This document shows, in pieces, positions 9,675 to 21,929 of a DNA stretch of 64,000 bases. Each line of letters opens with the position of its first letter. Position 1 is the first letter of the stretch. The notes below the pieces were generated by a model. The model had not been told where the DNA came from. It was given only the letters and a program-made list of their open reading frames with translations, and ran no database searches. Made by a program: the position numbers and the translations under genes. Source of the stretch: Salticus scenicus (taxonomy: Eukaryota > Arthropoda > Arachnida > Araneae > Salticidae); NCBI GenBank assembly GCA_963930645.1, contig OZ005657.1, forward strand, positions 52,788,653 through 52,852,652, given 5' to 3'.

Positions 9675-10757
9675 CATTTAAAATTTCCTTCTGTTCCGAT
9701 GAGTAGCACCGGAATTATTGGTCTCTAATATTGCCAATTTATTTTAACCATCATATATGCATCACAAAAGTTCCATTAAGCTGAAATGAAACTTATAATA
9801 AATCTCTGATCTGTAATAGATCTAATACTTTATACAAAATTTAACCAAAAACGTCTGATCAAGAATTTTTCTGTAGGTACTTTGGAATTTTTTGTGGGAA
9901 TTTATCATGAAATCTACACTGTAAATAATATATATTTATAAACACACAAAGAGAATTTTTTTTTTCTTTTTTTCCCGGGAATTTCTTATTATTTTGTATT
10001 TAAAGGGCAAATCGCTTAAATTTAAGATACATCCTTAGATATCTTTACTAGATTTTCCTAATAAATTTACCAGAATCCAACTTTTTACCGAAAGGATAAA
10101 TTTTACTGGACATCCCTATACCATTTATGGTACTGGGAAATCCCGTGATTTGAAACTAATACTTTTTTTACAGCGCAATAAATTTCCAAAACATGATTCT
10201 ATTTCACATTACATTTTTACTTCTTACTGTATCGTTCGGCAATCTAAAAGAAAATAAATATAGAAAAATGGTTTCTATTTTCTTATTTGAATTTTATAAA
10301 GCTACTAAATAATATATGCTTATATTTATTTTAAAAAAAAAAGAAAAATTGTAAAAGGTTGCACTTTCATTATTTCATGCCTAGAACAAAGGCTTGCTCG
10401 TGATTAACATTTTTCGATGCTTATTATGAAGCTTTTAACTTATTTCGAACTGCATAAAAAGACAGTCTTTTGAATGACAGAAATTGGGGATTTGCAAGTT
10501 AATCCAGTGAGTTTTTACTTTTTTTTTTAGAAAATTTCCTGTTCCGCATTATAAAGTTAAAAACAAAAGTTGCAATTATATATTAAAAGTAGCTATTTAG
10601 AATTTCTCTAATTCATGTCATTTAAAGTAAAATGAAATTAAATTATGTAAATTCAGCAACTTTTTAACCTAATAGCAAATTTTTTTGAAAACACAAATCT
10701 GTAACAAAACATATATTATTAAGAGGCAAGAAAAAAAAAAAAAAAAAAAAAAAACAG

Positions 10758-10793
<36 letters not shown>

Positions 10794-11244
10794 TAGCTAT
10801 GATTGGTGGTGTTTCAATGAGGCCATTAAGCATTATTATTTGCACGTCTCCTCAAGCATTTAAAGCTGTCTTAGGTACATCTCAGCAAGCGTGAATGCTT
10901 GTTTGGAAGCAATTTAACAAAAAGGAAGTTAATTATAACGAAATTTTCTAACACAGTTTTTATTTCTTCAAAATTATTTGGTTTTTTTTTAAGCACTATT
11001 TACGCATTTTTAATTGGTCAAACTGTTAAAAGTAACTAAATACGCAGAAAAAATTATGTCTTGGTAGATAGTTATTTTTCCATTTATTCGCAGAAAAAAT
11101 AAATAAATAAATAACTGTTTTTTTCTCTTTTTTCTTTTTTTTAAAATGATTTTTCAATTTTTAAACCGTTACGATAGACATATAACTGCAAAGTAAGCGA
11201 GTCGAATAGATAATTTTTAAAATACGCCATAATACCCTCTGTAT

Positions 11245-11291
<47 letters not shown>

Positions 11292-12255
11292 ATTGTGGTT
11301 ATAATCATGAAAAATTAGCAAGGGTTTTATTTTTTTTGATAAGGGGGTGGGGGGCTTTTACATAAGCAGTTAGAAAAACTTTCACAATTCTACAAACATA
11401 AACAATACTTTTCCTCCCGCTGATAAAGTGAGAATCCCGTTACATTTAAGATTCGTTGCATTCGCTAAGGATTTAAATAAATAAACAAATAAGTAAAATA
11501 GATAAATAGAAAAAAAACTTTCTTTTTCTTTGAAATAGTCTTTCTTGTAAAACAAATATCTATTTTCTCTGCAAAAATGTTTTCCTGCGTGTAAAATATA
11601 TATATATATATATATTTTTTTTTACAAGAAAATTTATTTTAAAGGGATATATATATATTTTTTCTATGCACGGACCAGACGGATGTCAGTAGAGAAATTT
11701 TCTTTTGGTGTGTATGAGAATTTCATATTATAATAAATTTCAAAACATTAGATTTTGGTTTGAGGTTAAAAAGCAGTAAAATTTCCAGATTTCCATTAAG
11801 CCGCATTCCTTCCTGCATTAAGTGATAGTAATGACAGTTGAGGTAATGAGCACTTTAGGTGGTTTCATTCCAACATAAATCGCGTAATCTAATAACACCT
11901 CCCGTTGAATATTAATTTGAGCGCAAGAGTTCATTTAAGTTTCTACGCACACCCGAGTTTCTAGAACTAAAAGATTACAACGATATGTAAAAGAAAATTA
12001 ATTCTTTCACCACCGATTAAGAAATAGATAGATAAATAAATAAAAAGAAAGCTGTATATTTAAAACGACTACTGCACGAATATATCTGAATTTTGTGCAA
12101 TGTATATACATACATATGTGTGTGTGTGTAATCTAAAATTTCAGTCAAAAAGACGTTTATAGCAGATTTCTATGCCGTGTTTAGCTTAGATTCTGATAAT
12201 GCAACAGTTATTTTCAAAAAGTATACTAAAAGAGTATTGAAATTAATTATTGCTG
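9675..12255. other. AT-rich DNA with homopolymer runs; no gene seen
   Basis: Contains an A-run/T-run pair that could fold (about 10729-10790), a long T run (11250-11287), a G-rich patch (11342-11355) and TA repeats (11596-11618). No supported coding region. Confidence 0.5.
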
Positions 12256-12260
12256 TATCA

Positions 12261-12506
12261 TAGATGCCAACGTTTTAATTTATTCCGGGGTATTATTAGC
12301 TCCGCCTTTATTTCGTACCACTTTATCTATAGAAAAATTTTCTTCGATATGTAACGTCGATAAAATAAGAAAAAAATTACTCTTAAAAAATAAGTGATAT
12401 GAAATAACGGCGGGGCTAAAAATACTCCGAAATAAATTGTGAGTCAGTTTAAATACGCACCAGGCTATCGGACCACCTTCGGAAAAAATTAAAATGTTGG
12501 CAACTA
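12261..12506. mobile_element. MITE with TGCCAAC ends, about 246 bp
   Basis: Left TAGATGCCAACGTTTTAATT, right (minus) TAGTTGCCAACATTTTAATT. A second inner inverted block pairs GGTATTATTAGCTCCGCC with a region near 12405-12425. The 90-codon frame at 12280-12552 (minus) follows this inverted structure and is not regarded as a gene. Confidence 0.65.
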
Positions 12507-12559
12507 TGCTATATAGTATATGTAAAGTAACAATTAATTTCAATATAAACATTCTATTA

Positions 12560-14320
12560 AATATCTATGTATGGCTAGGACATCTTAGAAAGATCCCTAA
12601 GGAGTGCACTCCACCACTGCACTGCTTTAGCCCCAAAACACCAAACAGGTAGCTTATAGAAATTGATCGGTTTCGCTTGCATTAGAAAATAAAAAAGCGA
12701 AAGTAACACCCAGTATGTTACGGTCTATAAAATCCCATTTTTCTATACTGTGTGACGTAATTTATCTAATTCCTCGCATGTGTATGAATTAAAATTTTAC
12801 ATCTTTAGCTTCAGTACTGTGTCAGTGACGTAATTCAATGCAGTTTCATTTTTGATCCACATCATTACAAGCAATCCAATCATTAAGTGGAGAAGCTTTG
12901 CGTTGAATCACTCAATCGTGACGTTTAAAGAATCACTGGACATTTTAAAGGTCGCTTCCTCTCATGTTACTTTGTAATTTCACATAATGGACTTCCGAAA
13001 TCGAATAAATCAACTGATTCCATTCCTATTTAGTTACTAAAAATTGGGTGAGGAGGACACGAAAATAAACACGATAAACATTGTGTAAAACATGATGTAA
13101 AATTTGTAGAACACGTGATTACACCCCCCAATTTTTATTGGTTGTAATCATGCGTTTTATCTAGTGTAAGTAATTTCCAACTGTAATATTGTAATAAATA
13201 TTCTTTAACAGACATTCATTAATCTTCACAGTTGAAATAGAGTAATGCTGGTTTAACTTTTAATATATACTCCGATATGATGCAATATGGTGAGGCAAAA
13301 TAACAAAATGAAGGTAAGTTATTTATATAAAAATATCTAATTCGGTCATATATAGTGTTATATCAGATATCAAAAGAGGTATTAATTAAATTACATTATG
13401 CTTATAATCAATTTGTTACATTTTATAAGAGACAGCAGTGTAAATTTGTCACTCTAAGACTTATATAGGAGGTCGGATTTGCAGATTGTAATTCTCCTAT
13501 TAAACTCCATTTTTTTTTTTTTTTTTAATGTGACAAAATTTATCTTTTTTAATGACGTGAATAAATTCCTACATCGAATTTTTAAAAAACTGTCTTCACA
13601 ATTTCACCGAGAATTAAAAATTACCTATTTCTAGAAAAGAAATTGCAATTGATGCCACAAGATTTTCTAAAAATTAAATAGTTAAAAAAAAAAAAAAAAA
13701 AAAAAAAAACAAGAACTATCCATTTAGACCGTAAGAGAAAAAACAGCAAAATGTATAAAAAGATTAAATGAAAAGTATATTTTGTTAAAAATTGTACTAA
13801 TATATATTTAAAAATGTATTTTTGTTCTCTGCAAACTTAAAAGAAATGTTTCATAAAACAAATATACTTTTGAAAATATTTTCACGGGGAAAATTTTTGC
13901 ATTGCAAATCACAAATTCTACAATTTTTATCTGAAAATATAAGAGTATAATTCATCATTGTAAAGTGCTTAAAAAATAAAGATTTAGTCACAGTTTTTCT
14001 AAAAAATGTATATAATATTTATCTATTTTAAATTAAAGATATTAAATAATTTATTATTGTTATTAATTTGTAATGTGGCAATCATTTCGAGATCGAAATT
14101 AGTATTCAATTACTAAATATTATTCATAAGTCAAGAATAAGATAGGTGTATTATAATTATACCTATTAAAAATTAGAGTATTGTATCAGAACACATTTTC
14201 TAAATTTCGAGTTAATCGTTTCATTTATTTCGAAAATATTTTTATAATTTCAAAATAAATAAAACAAAATAAAAGAACTTTGCAGTTACGTAAAATGTTA
14301 TGAGCATATGTATTATTAAC
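12560..14320. other. AT-rich DNA; small hairpin, no gene seen
   Basis: A hairpin (13112-13157) pairs TGATTACA with TGTAATCA and CCAAT with ATTGG. T run at 13511-13526 and A run at 13684-13709. Otherwise nothing supported. Confidence 0.5.
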
Positions 14321-14321
14321 A

Positions 14322-14720
14322 ACACATGCCTGCAAAATAATATTGACAAAACTTGATTTGATAATTTTAGCTGATGCATATGTTTTTTAGTGTACTGTAA
14401 CCAAAAACGAAGCCAAGCTGCCAATTCTTCTCTATCACGTATAGATTTTTGTCAATACAGAGTGTGTACCGACACAGTTTCATCATTTTCGGTAGTTTCT
14501 AGTATATTTCTATGATTAATTATGGAAACATACTATAAAACTTACCATATAATTATATTGATGGAAGAGTCACGAAAGAAATTGAGTCGGTAGACACCCT
14601 GTATTGACAAAAATATATACATGATAAAGAAAAACTGGCTCCAGTTTCGGCTTCAACAAACCAAAGAACATGAAAATCAGCCTAAATTATTAAATCAAAA
14701 TTTTAGTTGTAGACCTATGT
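14322..14720. mobile_element. Fold-back element F1, copy 2
   Basis: Matches copy 1 (6649-7173) in order: TTGATTTGATAATTTTAGCT, TCTATCACG, TAGATTTT, GACACAGTTTC, then the inverted half ending AGACCTATGT. It lacks the ATTAATTA interior of copy 1. The 60-codon frame at 14242-14424 (minus) overlaps its edge and is spurious. Confidence 0.65.
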
Positions 14721-14910
14721 AACCATTGCTAAAATAAAATTAACTATTCGTAACTTCTACAATTTTACAAATTTTAACGTATAAGCTATTAAAAAAAAAA
14801 AAAAAAAAACATGTGAGATATAATTTTTTTTTGTAAAATATAGATATTTTGCTGTATCTAAGTTTGTAAGACACATTAAATTATCATCTTGCAATATCGA
14901 ATTTAATATA

Positions 14911-15731
14911 CAGTAACCGCCGCTTTATAAAATCACTCGTTGATAAAATCAGCTGCTTAATCTGATCAAATTACCAGGACCGGAATCAAATCAATACAAA
15001 CTACTTTTAATGTCGCTGCTTAATAAAATCAGCATCGCCGGTTAATGAACACAAACATATCATTTATGCACACTAAATTTTTTTTAAATTTACATTGAGA
15101 TTTATTTATTTTATTTTATTTTATTTTATTTTATTTTATTTTATTTTATTTATTTATTTATTTATTTTATAGAAAAAGAAATTAAAGCGCAACAAACCCT
15201 CCGTTATCGCTCATTGTTCAAGATTTTATACTTGCAACACAGTTACAAATTAAGCACGCCCCGCAACTTATCTCCGTAACAATTTCAAGGAACGTATTTT
15301 TCAAAGCGCAGTAATAAAATACAAATTTGATTTGAAATGATTTTTTTTTCTAATTATTAGAAGGCAATTTCTAGTTCTTATTTTGAAATTACTATAATTC
15401 ATGAGGTTTAAATGGAAAGGTTTTAAATTTATAAGAACAGCGTGAACTTTTGGTAAAATAATGATGATTTTCCTCTAACGAAAGTGCACAGGAACATATA
15501 ATGCATTTAATTTACTTATATCAAAGAAAAAATTAGATAATTTTCTACCAAAAATTAATTAATATTGTTTACTAATTATATTATCCGTTACCTTTTGAAG
15601 TTTCTTTCGAAATTCAGAAAAGTAATACCTTTTCCTTAAGGGCAGGAACGTTCGCCGGATATAAAAATCAGCCGCTTAATAAAATCACTTTGGATCAGAA
15701 CGAATTTCATTTTAATAAGCGGCGGGAACTG
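14911..15731. mobile_element. Pogo/Tigger-like non-autonomous element, copy A
   Basis: Left TIR CAGTAACCGCCGCTTTATAA, right (minus) CAGTTCCCGCCGCTTATTAA, flanked by TA (14909-14910, 15732-15733). The block GCNGCTTAATAAAATCA recurs inside near both ends. No transposase frame. Copy B at 53233-54037 matches at both ends and has similar length (805 against 821 bp). TIR style and TA target fit the pogo branch of Tc1/mariner; the assignment is inference. Confidence 0.75.
15105..15172. repeat. TTTTA/TTTA microsatellite
   Basis: Tandem TTTTA units merging into TTTA units inside the pogo-like element. Confidence 0.9.
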
Positions 15732-15739
15732 TATTTCCA

Positions 15740-16680
15740 TCGCCGATTCTTTTATCTATCAACGATCTCATACGTACTGTGAAATGTATTGATTTATTTT
15801 TGCTTGTAATACCCTGCAGATATATCAAAAATACCCTTTAATGTATGCGAATAAAGAATTGCTGTATTTGTTCTGGTATTTTTAAATTATTATCTCACGC
15901 TAAGAAGAATATCACATAAAATTCTACTTTTTTCGGGTGAGTGAGAATAAATTGTTGTAGAAATAAAAGTTTACTAGATCACACATATAAGGCTGTTTCT
16001 TTTTCTTTCCATCTTCTTTTCCTTTTCTTACGGTTATAAAATATTTTTAAGTAGATACTTTACATTCTATACGATAAGATGGAGGCAGCAACGTCTCAGC
16101 ACTTAATATCTTTTTTCTTCGTATATTTTGATTTATTTATTTTAGGTTTTACAATTCTTTTTATTTCTATGACAATGATCTGAGGCTGTTGTCAAAATGG
16201 TTAATCCAGATAAATAGAAAAACATAGCATGTGTTGTAATTGACATAATGCATTAGAAGCAAAATTTTATTACACTATTTTTTTTTTTTTTTAACATTTT
16301 CTTACGAAATATTTTAACTTAGGCCATATGTATTTCAAACATTTTGAATAGAAAGGAGAAAATATATTTAGACAGTATTCAACCCACCTATGGCATAACG
16401 TGGCAGATCCCTACCAATTCAGCTATCCGTTTATTATCTGACCCAATCTGTATTAATCATTCACAAGAATGAGGGAATTTTTCATTTGTTCTATGAAATA
16501 ATTAAAACTATTAATTAAAATTATTAATTAAATTATTCATTTTCACACACACACAGACATTCAGAGAAAACAGAATAACAAGAAATAAAAATAAATTTTA
16601 TCTCTAAGACTACGTCAGTATTCGCTGAATACATGAAAAATTCCATTATACATATGAGCGGTTAATACACGTATCGGATG
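15740..16680. other. AT-rich DNA, nothing recognised
   Basis: Only a T run (16280-16292) and an ATTAATTA stretch are notable. Confidence 0.5.
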
Positions 16681-16682
16681 CC

Positions 16683-16757
16683 GATCGGGTTACTCAGTTG
16701 ATTTCGTATTAATACGCTATTCCATAAGTCTAGGTTTGAATCCTAACGTAGTCCTTT
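16683..16757 (+). repeat. tRNA-like remnant
   Basis: A TTACTCAGTTGATT box-A-like stretch is followed about 40 bp later by TAGGTTTGAATCCTA, a T-arm with box B. The remaining arms do not pair convincingly. Probably the head of a decayed SINE or a tRNA pseudogene. Confidence 0.3.
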
Positions 16758-16839
16758 TGCTCTTTTTAAAATTAATCAAATATTCCATTAAAAATGGGAG
16801 CAATATTTTCTAACAAATAGGAAAAGTTTTATACATTTT

Positions 16840-16990
16840 GGTTCCTCTGCCTGTCTGCTTCCTGATTTACGAAATTCCTTTTAGAATGCCTTGAAACTGC
16901 TATATGTTATTCAGCTTCACTTATAGCATGTTTCCTATTGAAAGTACCAACACAAATGATTTGTACACAAGGGCTCACAAGATAGTTTGG
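16840..16990 (-). repeat. R4 repeat copy
   Basis: The minus strand shares TGTGTACAAA, TTTCAATAGGAAACAT, TGAATAACATAT, CAGTTTCAAG and GCAGACAGGCAG with the 511-670 unit and with 20670-20870. Confidence 0.5.
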
Positions 16991-16999
16991 ATATATCAT

Positions 17000-17426
17000 G
17001 GCCTGCGAAATGTCTTTCTTTAAAGCCTATTTTTATATCATTATACGACACAAAATAAAATAAAACAATAAAACCTCATCTCTAAAAGTCCACCTCTACA
17101 GAAAGCCCACTTCCCTTTAGCGTCAGTATTTCCCGATCCAAAATTTTCCTATAGAACATGAGTCAGATTTACCCTTTTTTCCTTCGCATGTTATCCATTT
17201 TTTTTTTTTTTCTTTTTTTCTTTTTTTCCCCCCCTCGCATTATTAAGATATCTCATTCAAAAAGGAAGATTTTCGGATTCTGTTTGTAGAATATTACTTT
17301 TTGAACATGTTGCCTTTTAGATTAGCAAGCAATTTTTTGAAAATAAATAAATAAATAAATATTTTATTTTATTATGTAAGTTTTGGACTATAATTTTCAA
17401 TCTCTAATATATATATATATATATAT

Positions 17427-17460
<34 letters not shown>

Positions 17461-18055
17461 TTGCTCCCCAATCTAAGAGCCGACATGTTCAAAGAGTAAA
17501 ATTAAAAAAATTTCATAAATTGAATGAGGTATCCTTATAATAGGAAGCAACAAAAATCCCATAGGATTACATAGGAAAGAAGAAAAGGGGACTCTTATGT
17601 GCGCCCTTAATACTAATTTTCCTTCATTAAATGCCAATGTACAATCATATGTGCTCTCTTAGAAGTCACAGTTTGCAAGAGCAGATAATTTTATTTTTTC
17701 TTTGAATTTAATTGACTACTCTGTCCATTATACAGCCGAGATTATATGAGGTTATTAGCTGAGGTTTCATGTGTGTAATAATAATGAGTGTATAGAGAAA
17801 AGAAATAAATGAGAAGACCTCACATTTCTTAATGGGCATATTTAAAGGTGAAGTTCAAACTTGGAAAAGAGGATTTAGCGTCATGCCATTATTTTGCTAA
17901 TAAATTTAAATGGGTCCTAAATGTGTAATGTTGATTAAATGGCCGAAAAAAGTATTAAATCTAGCTAAGATTAAAAATTAGAAGCTAAAAATTTCTTACA
18001 ATTAAAGTTTTGTGGAAATTTTGGCATTAAAGAGACATTATTTTTTTCCCATCCA
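17000..18055. other. AT-rich DNA, no gene seen
   Basis: TA repeats (17407-17428) followed by an A run to 17460. Pyrimidine-rich stretch at 17200-17235. No supported coding. Confidence 0.5.
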
Positions 18056-18124
18056 GAAGTGATTCTAAGCTAATTTCTTAACAGTAGTAGTGACAGCTTC
18101 TATTAGCGATTACTACTACAATAA

Positions 18125-18388
18125 TTGAGGCGCAAACATTCAAACCGTGTTTACTCCAAAAATAAAGAAAAATGAGTTGGTGATTTTTCTTTGAAAACAC
18201 ATAAAAACAGTATCTGATCATATCTTCCTAGATATGTCTATATATTTTCCTAGTTTCTAGTAATACATCTAAACAAACGATAATTAGGTTTTAAGTTTAG
18301 TTTTTTTTTTTTTTAATTTATTAGTTTTTGTGTTATCTGAAAAATTGTGTCCGAAGGAAAAAACACGGTTTGAATGTTTGCTCCTCAA
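18125..18388. mobile_element. MITE with TTGAGG ends, 264 bp
   Basis: TTGAGGCGCAAACATTCAAA then CCGTGTTT at the left; TTGAGGAGCAAACATTCAAA then CCGTGTTT on the minus strand from the right end. The left flank (18070-18122), with AACAGTAGTAGTGACA and TTACTACTAC, recurs at about 18878-18925 (listed separately). Confidence 0.7.
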
Positions 18389-18575
18389 TTTAATCCGAAA
18401 TATAAAAAAATTCTTACAAAACAAAATTTATGCTAAAAATTTTCAAAATTAAAAAAAACAAAACAAAAATTGATATCAATTGTTATTAGAAAGCTACACA
18501 TACAAATAATGAAAATTTAAATAATGAAATATATTAATGTTCATAATATTTGTTGCTTGAATTCTGAATAATTTC

Positions 18576-18610
<35 letters not shown>

Positions 18611-18869
18611 ACCTCTCTAAAAGGCCCATTTTCTATGGCACGATGGGGGGCTGTCTTAGAAAGGTTTTACTATATAACAAATTTAACATAAATTATTCAG
18701 ATTTAATACATAAATTATTCAACACAAAATCATATTTACTATATGATATGATATGATTAGCATGAATGACTGATTTAGAAATCCACACAAAAATATTCAT
18801 GTAAGTACAGTTAGAAAGCATTTTATAATCTATGCAAACTACATATTTTTTCTTTATTGTTTTCTTAAT

Positions 18870-18925
18870 TACTTTAACAGTAATAGTGACAACTATTATT
18901 AGCGAGTGTTACTACTACAAGCACA
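18870..18925 (+). repeat. Second copy of a GTAGTGACA...TTACTACTAC block
   Basis: About 55 bp similar to 18070-18125, including AACAGTARTAGTGACA and TATTAGCGA. Each copy can form a short hairpin. Confidence 0.5.
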
Positions 18926-18929
18926 TGAG

Positions 18930-20665
18930 TTTTTGAACGCTTGATTTCAACTATCAAAATGAAAATTTTACGTCAGATATACATACATTTAAAGCTAAGA
19001 GATTTATTTTGTAAGTAAATTATTTATTTATTATGTATCGGTGTGGAATTTTATGCGACCATTTTTTTTTTTTTTTTTTTTTTTTTTCCCAGAGAATGTT
19101 GTTAAACGCTTTCGAAAATGCCCTTATTGTAAATATGTTGTAAATATCACATGCAAAGTTGATTTGAAAATTGCTGTGAATGTAATATATTTTATGCAAT
19201 ATACTATACTTCTAGAGATTTCAAATGAGATTTTAATTTGTTTTTTTAATTTAAAATTAATATAGGTCTTTATCTTTTATTCTTTACTTTTTTTAGAATG
19301 CCATTAAAATTCAAATTTATTTTGCATTTCCAAAAGAAAATGTCAATTGATTAAAAATAAATAAATAATTAAATATAATTTAGACACAATCAATCTGTTT
19401 TGTATTTGATCTTCTGCAGATGTCTATGTTTCAAAGAATAGTTGTCTAAGTCCTATCATTAACAATAGTGAGTTAAATCATTTACCATAGTTCTGGAAGC
19501 TTTCCACCATGTACAAAAGAAAATTAAATATGGCAAAAGGAAACAAATTCGAAAAGACATATTGTCTCGCTATCTCGAAAATGCAATAACTAAATCTGGA
19601 ATATTTTAGAAATAATTAAATAGTTTTGTTTGAGAATAATGATTAACATTAATGTCAGAATTTTTTTTTATGTAAAATCAAAACGGATGAGAATGATGAT
19701 GTATGAAATTTCACGTTTAAGCTCTGATAAATATAAAGTTAGTTTAATATTTTTTAAACGAATTGAATATGCATATGTAACTACTTAAAATAAATAAAAT
19801 GCGAAGTGTCTGTCAGCAAAATATCATGTAGAACATTTTCTGTCCTAAATAATTCCTTGTAAGGATGTGTTGTTTCTAGTAGAATGAGCATATATATCAG
19901 TTATGGAAAAAAATATAATGGAAAGTAAACCAGAAAGAAAATTCATACGGCTCGCATAGTTTATAACACACTTTTAAGCTGTACTTATTCGTTATATCGT
20001 TCAGCTTGCAATGTATTTTACCTTCATGATTATACCAGTATGGACAAACCTTAGAAGAGAGATACTTATCTCTCCTCTAAGGGACAAACACTCTTTTCTA
20101 TTTTTAATCAGTTCCTTTATGGGTTTTTATTAATCATTATAGAATGAGTACTGTCGATTTTTCATATTTTTAATGAAAATATTCCTGTATATCTTTATTT
20201 TTTGTTCTTGCAGATAATTTTGGCATTTGATCATTGTTTTCTTGCATTTTGCAATCACTTTAGAATTGTATATAATATAATATACGCATTATTAATTACA
20301 TACAAAAAAAAAAAAAAAGTCACACAGAAAATATTTTTATAGCTTTACTTTTAAAGAGAAAGCATCAAATAATTTCTCTTAATGTATTTCAAAATTTGCA
20401 TGTAACGGAAAATTTTATGACGTATATGGAGTTCGATCACTGAGATACTAAAGAGTTTGAATGTGCATTTCACGAAATTTTCACTTATGTCCCTTAATGT
20501 AATTGAATCTTTTTATATGGTTCTGCAAACCAATCATTGATAATAATCTTACTATATTCTGTAAGAAACATGTTTTTGTGCATCTAAATAGTGTATATTA
20601 ATTTCCTTATGATTGGTGTCGTATAAAGATCCAAAATATGCTTTAAGGAAATATCCATGAAAGAC
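18930..20665. other. AT-rich DNA, no gene seen
   Basis: Long T run (19063-19087) inside a 74-codon frame that I reject. A small hairpin (20049-20080) pairs CTTAGAAGAGAGATA with TATCTCTCCTCTAAG. Nothing else supported. Confidence 0.5.
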
Positions 20666-20669
20666 CGTG

Positions 20670-20870
20670 AACTCTTTCGAAAATCCGTATGCCCAAACCA
20701 GTACCCCTATTTATACCACTTTCAACAAGAAGCACATTAACTTATATCTGTTTTAGGGCATTCTAAAAATAATTACTGGAATAAGAAAGCGGATATGTAG
20801 ACAGACTGACAATCAAATGAACTAATGCCATAAACACTTTTCTACTTTGTAATAAAGTGAAAAATAATAG
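20670..20870 (+). repeat. R4 repeat copy
   Basis: Contains CAAACCAGTACCCCTATTTA, GGGCATTCTAAAA, GACAGACTGACA and AACACTTTTC in the order of the 511-760 copy, at lower identity. Confidence 0.45.
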
Positions 20871-21150
20871 TATTTAAAATAGCTTTTACTGATTCATACG
20901 AATAACAATAGTTTTAAATTAAAGCATTTTAAAAATATAATCTATGTATTTGATTTATATTTTGATTACGTACTTCAGAATTTCATATATATATATATTT
21001 TTCTCCTAATGTGTGTAAATAATAATAATAATAATAAAAAAAAATTATAAAATATTATATTTAGTTCTCCGTCATACTATTGGTATGGGGAACTTAAGTA
21101 TTTGATAAATAGATTATAAGACTTCTTCACACACCATAAGATTTAAGCCA

Positions 21151-21194
21151 GCACAACCGGTTTCGAAAGGACGTAGCCTTTCTTCATCAGGTGC
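21151..21194 (-). ncRNA. Hammerhead ribozyme-like motif (left arm)
   Basis: Minus strand from 21194: GCAC (helix I), CTGATGA (21190-21184), A, helix II GAAAGG/CCTTTC around CTACGT, GAAA (21164-21161), CCGG, T, T, then GTGC (helix I partner). All conserved core bases are present. ACCGGT is self-complementary, as in the dimer-type hammerheads of Penelope-like elements. The one departure is an extra A between CTGATGA and helix II. Predicted cut between 21155 and 21154. Likely a real family motif; activity not shown. Confidence 0.6.
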
Positions 21195-21233
21195 AAAAAA
21201 TAACCAATATAAGATAAATCAAACTAATTAATT

Positions 21234-21521
21234 AATATTGGTCAAACTAAAAGAAATCATGAATGCCGTTTACGTGAACATTCTCGGTATGTTGTTAATC
21301 AAGAAATTTCTAAATCTTCTATTGCGAAGCACAGTTGGGAATTTGATCATTGTTTTAATTTTAAGAGTGCCAAAATTATCTTTCATGCCAAACGCGTTTC
21401 CGAACTGGATTTTTTGGAAAATTTAGCTATTTACCTTAATCGTGATAAAATTGTCAATGAAAAATCTGATTCCACTTTTCTGTCTACAGGCTGGAAAAAT
21501 TTGTTTAATTCAATCAAATAA
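21234..21521 (+). pseudogene. GIY-YIG endonuclease C-terminus, Penelope-like element
   Basis: The frame encodes 95 residues and ends in TAA at 21519-21521. It begins with NIGQTKRNHECRLREH, the YIG half of a GIY-YIG nuclease (first Tyr replaced by Asn) followed by the Arg-rich helix and the REH motif. Further on come AKHSWEFDHCFNF (the conserved AxHsWexgH segment), KSAKII and TGWKNLF near the end. In Penelope-like elements this nuclease sits at the C-terminus of the reverse transcriptase and nicks target DNA. The GIY half and the reverse transcriptase are missing, with a stop (21225-21227) just upstream, so this is a dead 5'-truncated copy. The 62-codon frame at 21238-21426 is another reading of the same DNA. 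Confidence 0.8.
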
Positions 21522-21827
21522 TTTCCTTCATTATGTTTATAACATAATAATAGTTATAATTAAATAATTCTAATTAAAAAAATAATAGAAAAAATTATTA
21601 AATTTACTTATTAGTATAATATTAATTAAAAAAAAAAAAAAAAAAAAGTTAATTGATTATTCTTTCCCTCCCTCCTTTTGTTTTTATGTGTGTATGTGTG
21701 TTTCTCTCTGATTGGTCCTGCATGATGCTTCCTATTGTTTGTTTGTGTTGCTCCTTCCCCTCTAGATTTTGACTTGCTTACAGTCTTGCTTTTGCCTCCA
21801 AGGCAGTAGCACGTGTTTTTTTTTTTT

Positions 21828-21870
21828 GCACCTGGTGAAGAAAGGCTACGTGCTTTCGAAACCGGTTGTG
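21828..21870 (+). ncRNA. Decayed hammerhead-like motif (right arm)
   Basis: Same plan on the plus strand: GCAC, CTGGTGA (21832-21838, the core A replaced by G), GAAAGG/GCTTTC with one broken pair, GAAA (21858-21861), CCGGTT, GTGC. The core change should abolish cleavage. It lies in the same strand as the endonuclease frame, as expected for the 3' terminal repeat. Confidence 0.5.
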
Positions 21871-21929
21871 CTGGCTTAAATCTTATGGTGTGTGAAGAAG
21901 TCTTATAATCTATTTATCGTTTGTACACC

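Larger units (their letters stand above)
21103..21918 (+). mobile_element. Truncated Penelope-like retroelement
   Basis: Inverted terminal arms of about 98 bp (21103-21201 and 21821-21918) share GATAAATAGATTATAAGAC, CTTCTTCACACACCATAAGA and CCAGCACAACCGGTTTCG. Between them is the end of a GIY-YIG endonuclease frame (21234-21521), then AT-rich 3' sequence with a T/C-rich patch. Terminal sequence around the GIY-YIG 3' end with an inverted partial copy at the 5' end is typical of 5'-truncated Penelope-like elements, whose terminal repeats are known to carry hammerhead motifs. The reverse transcriptase is absent. Confidence 0.75.
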
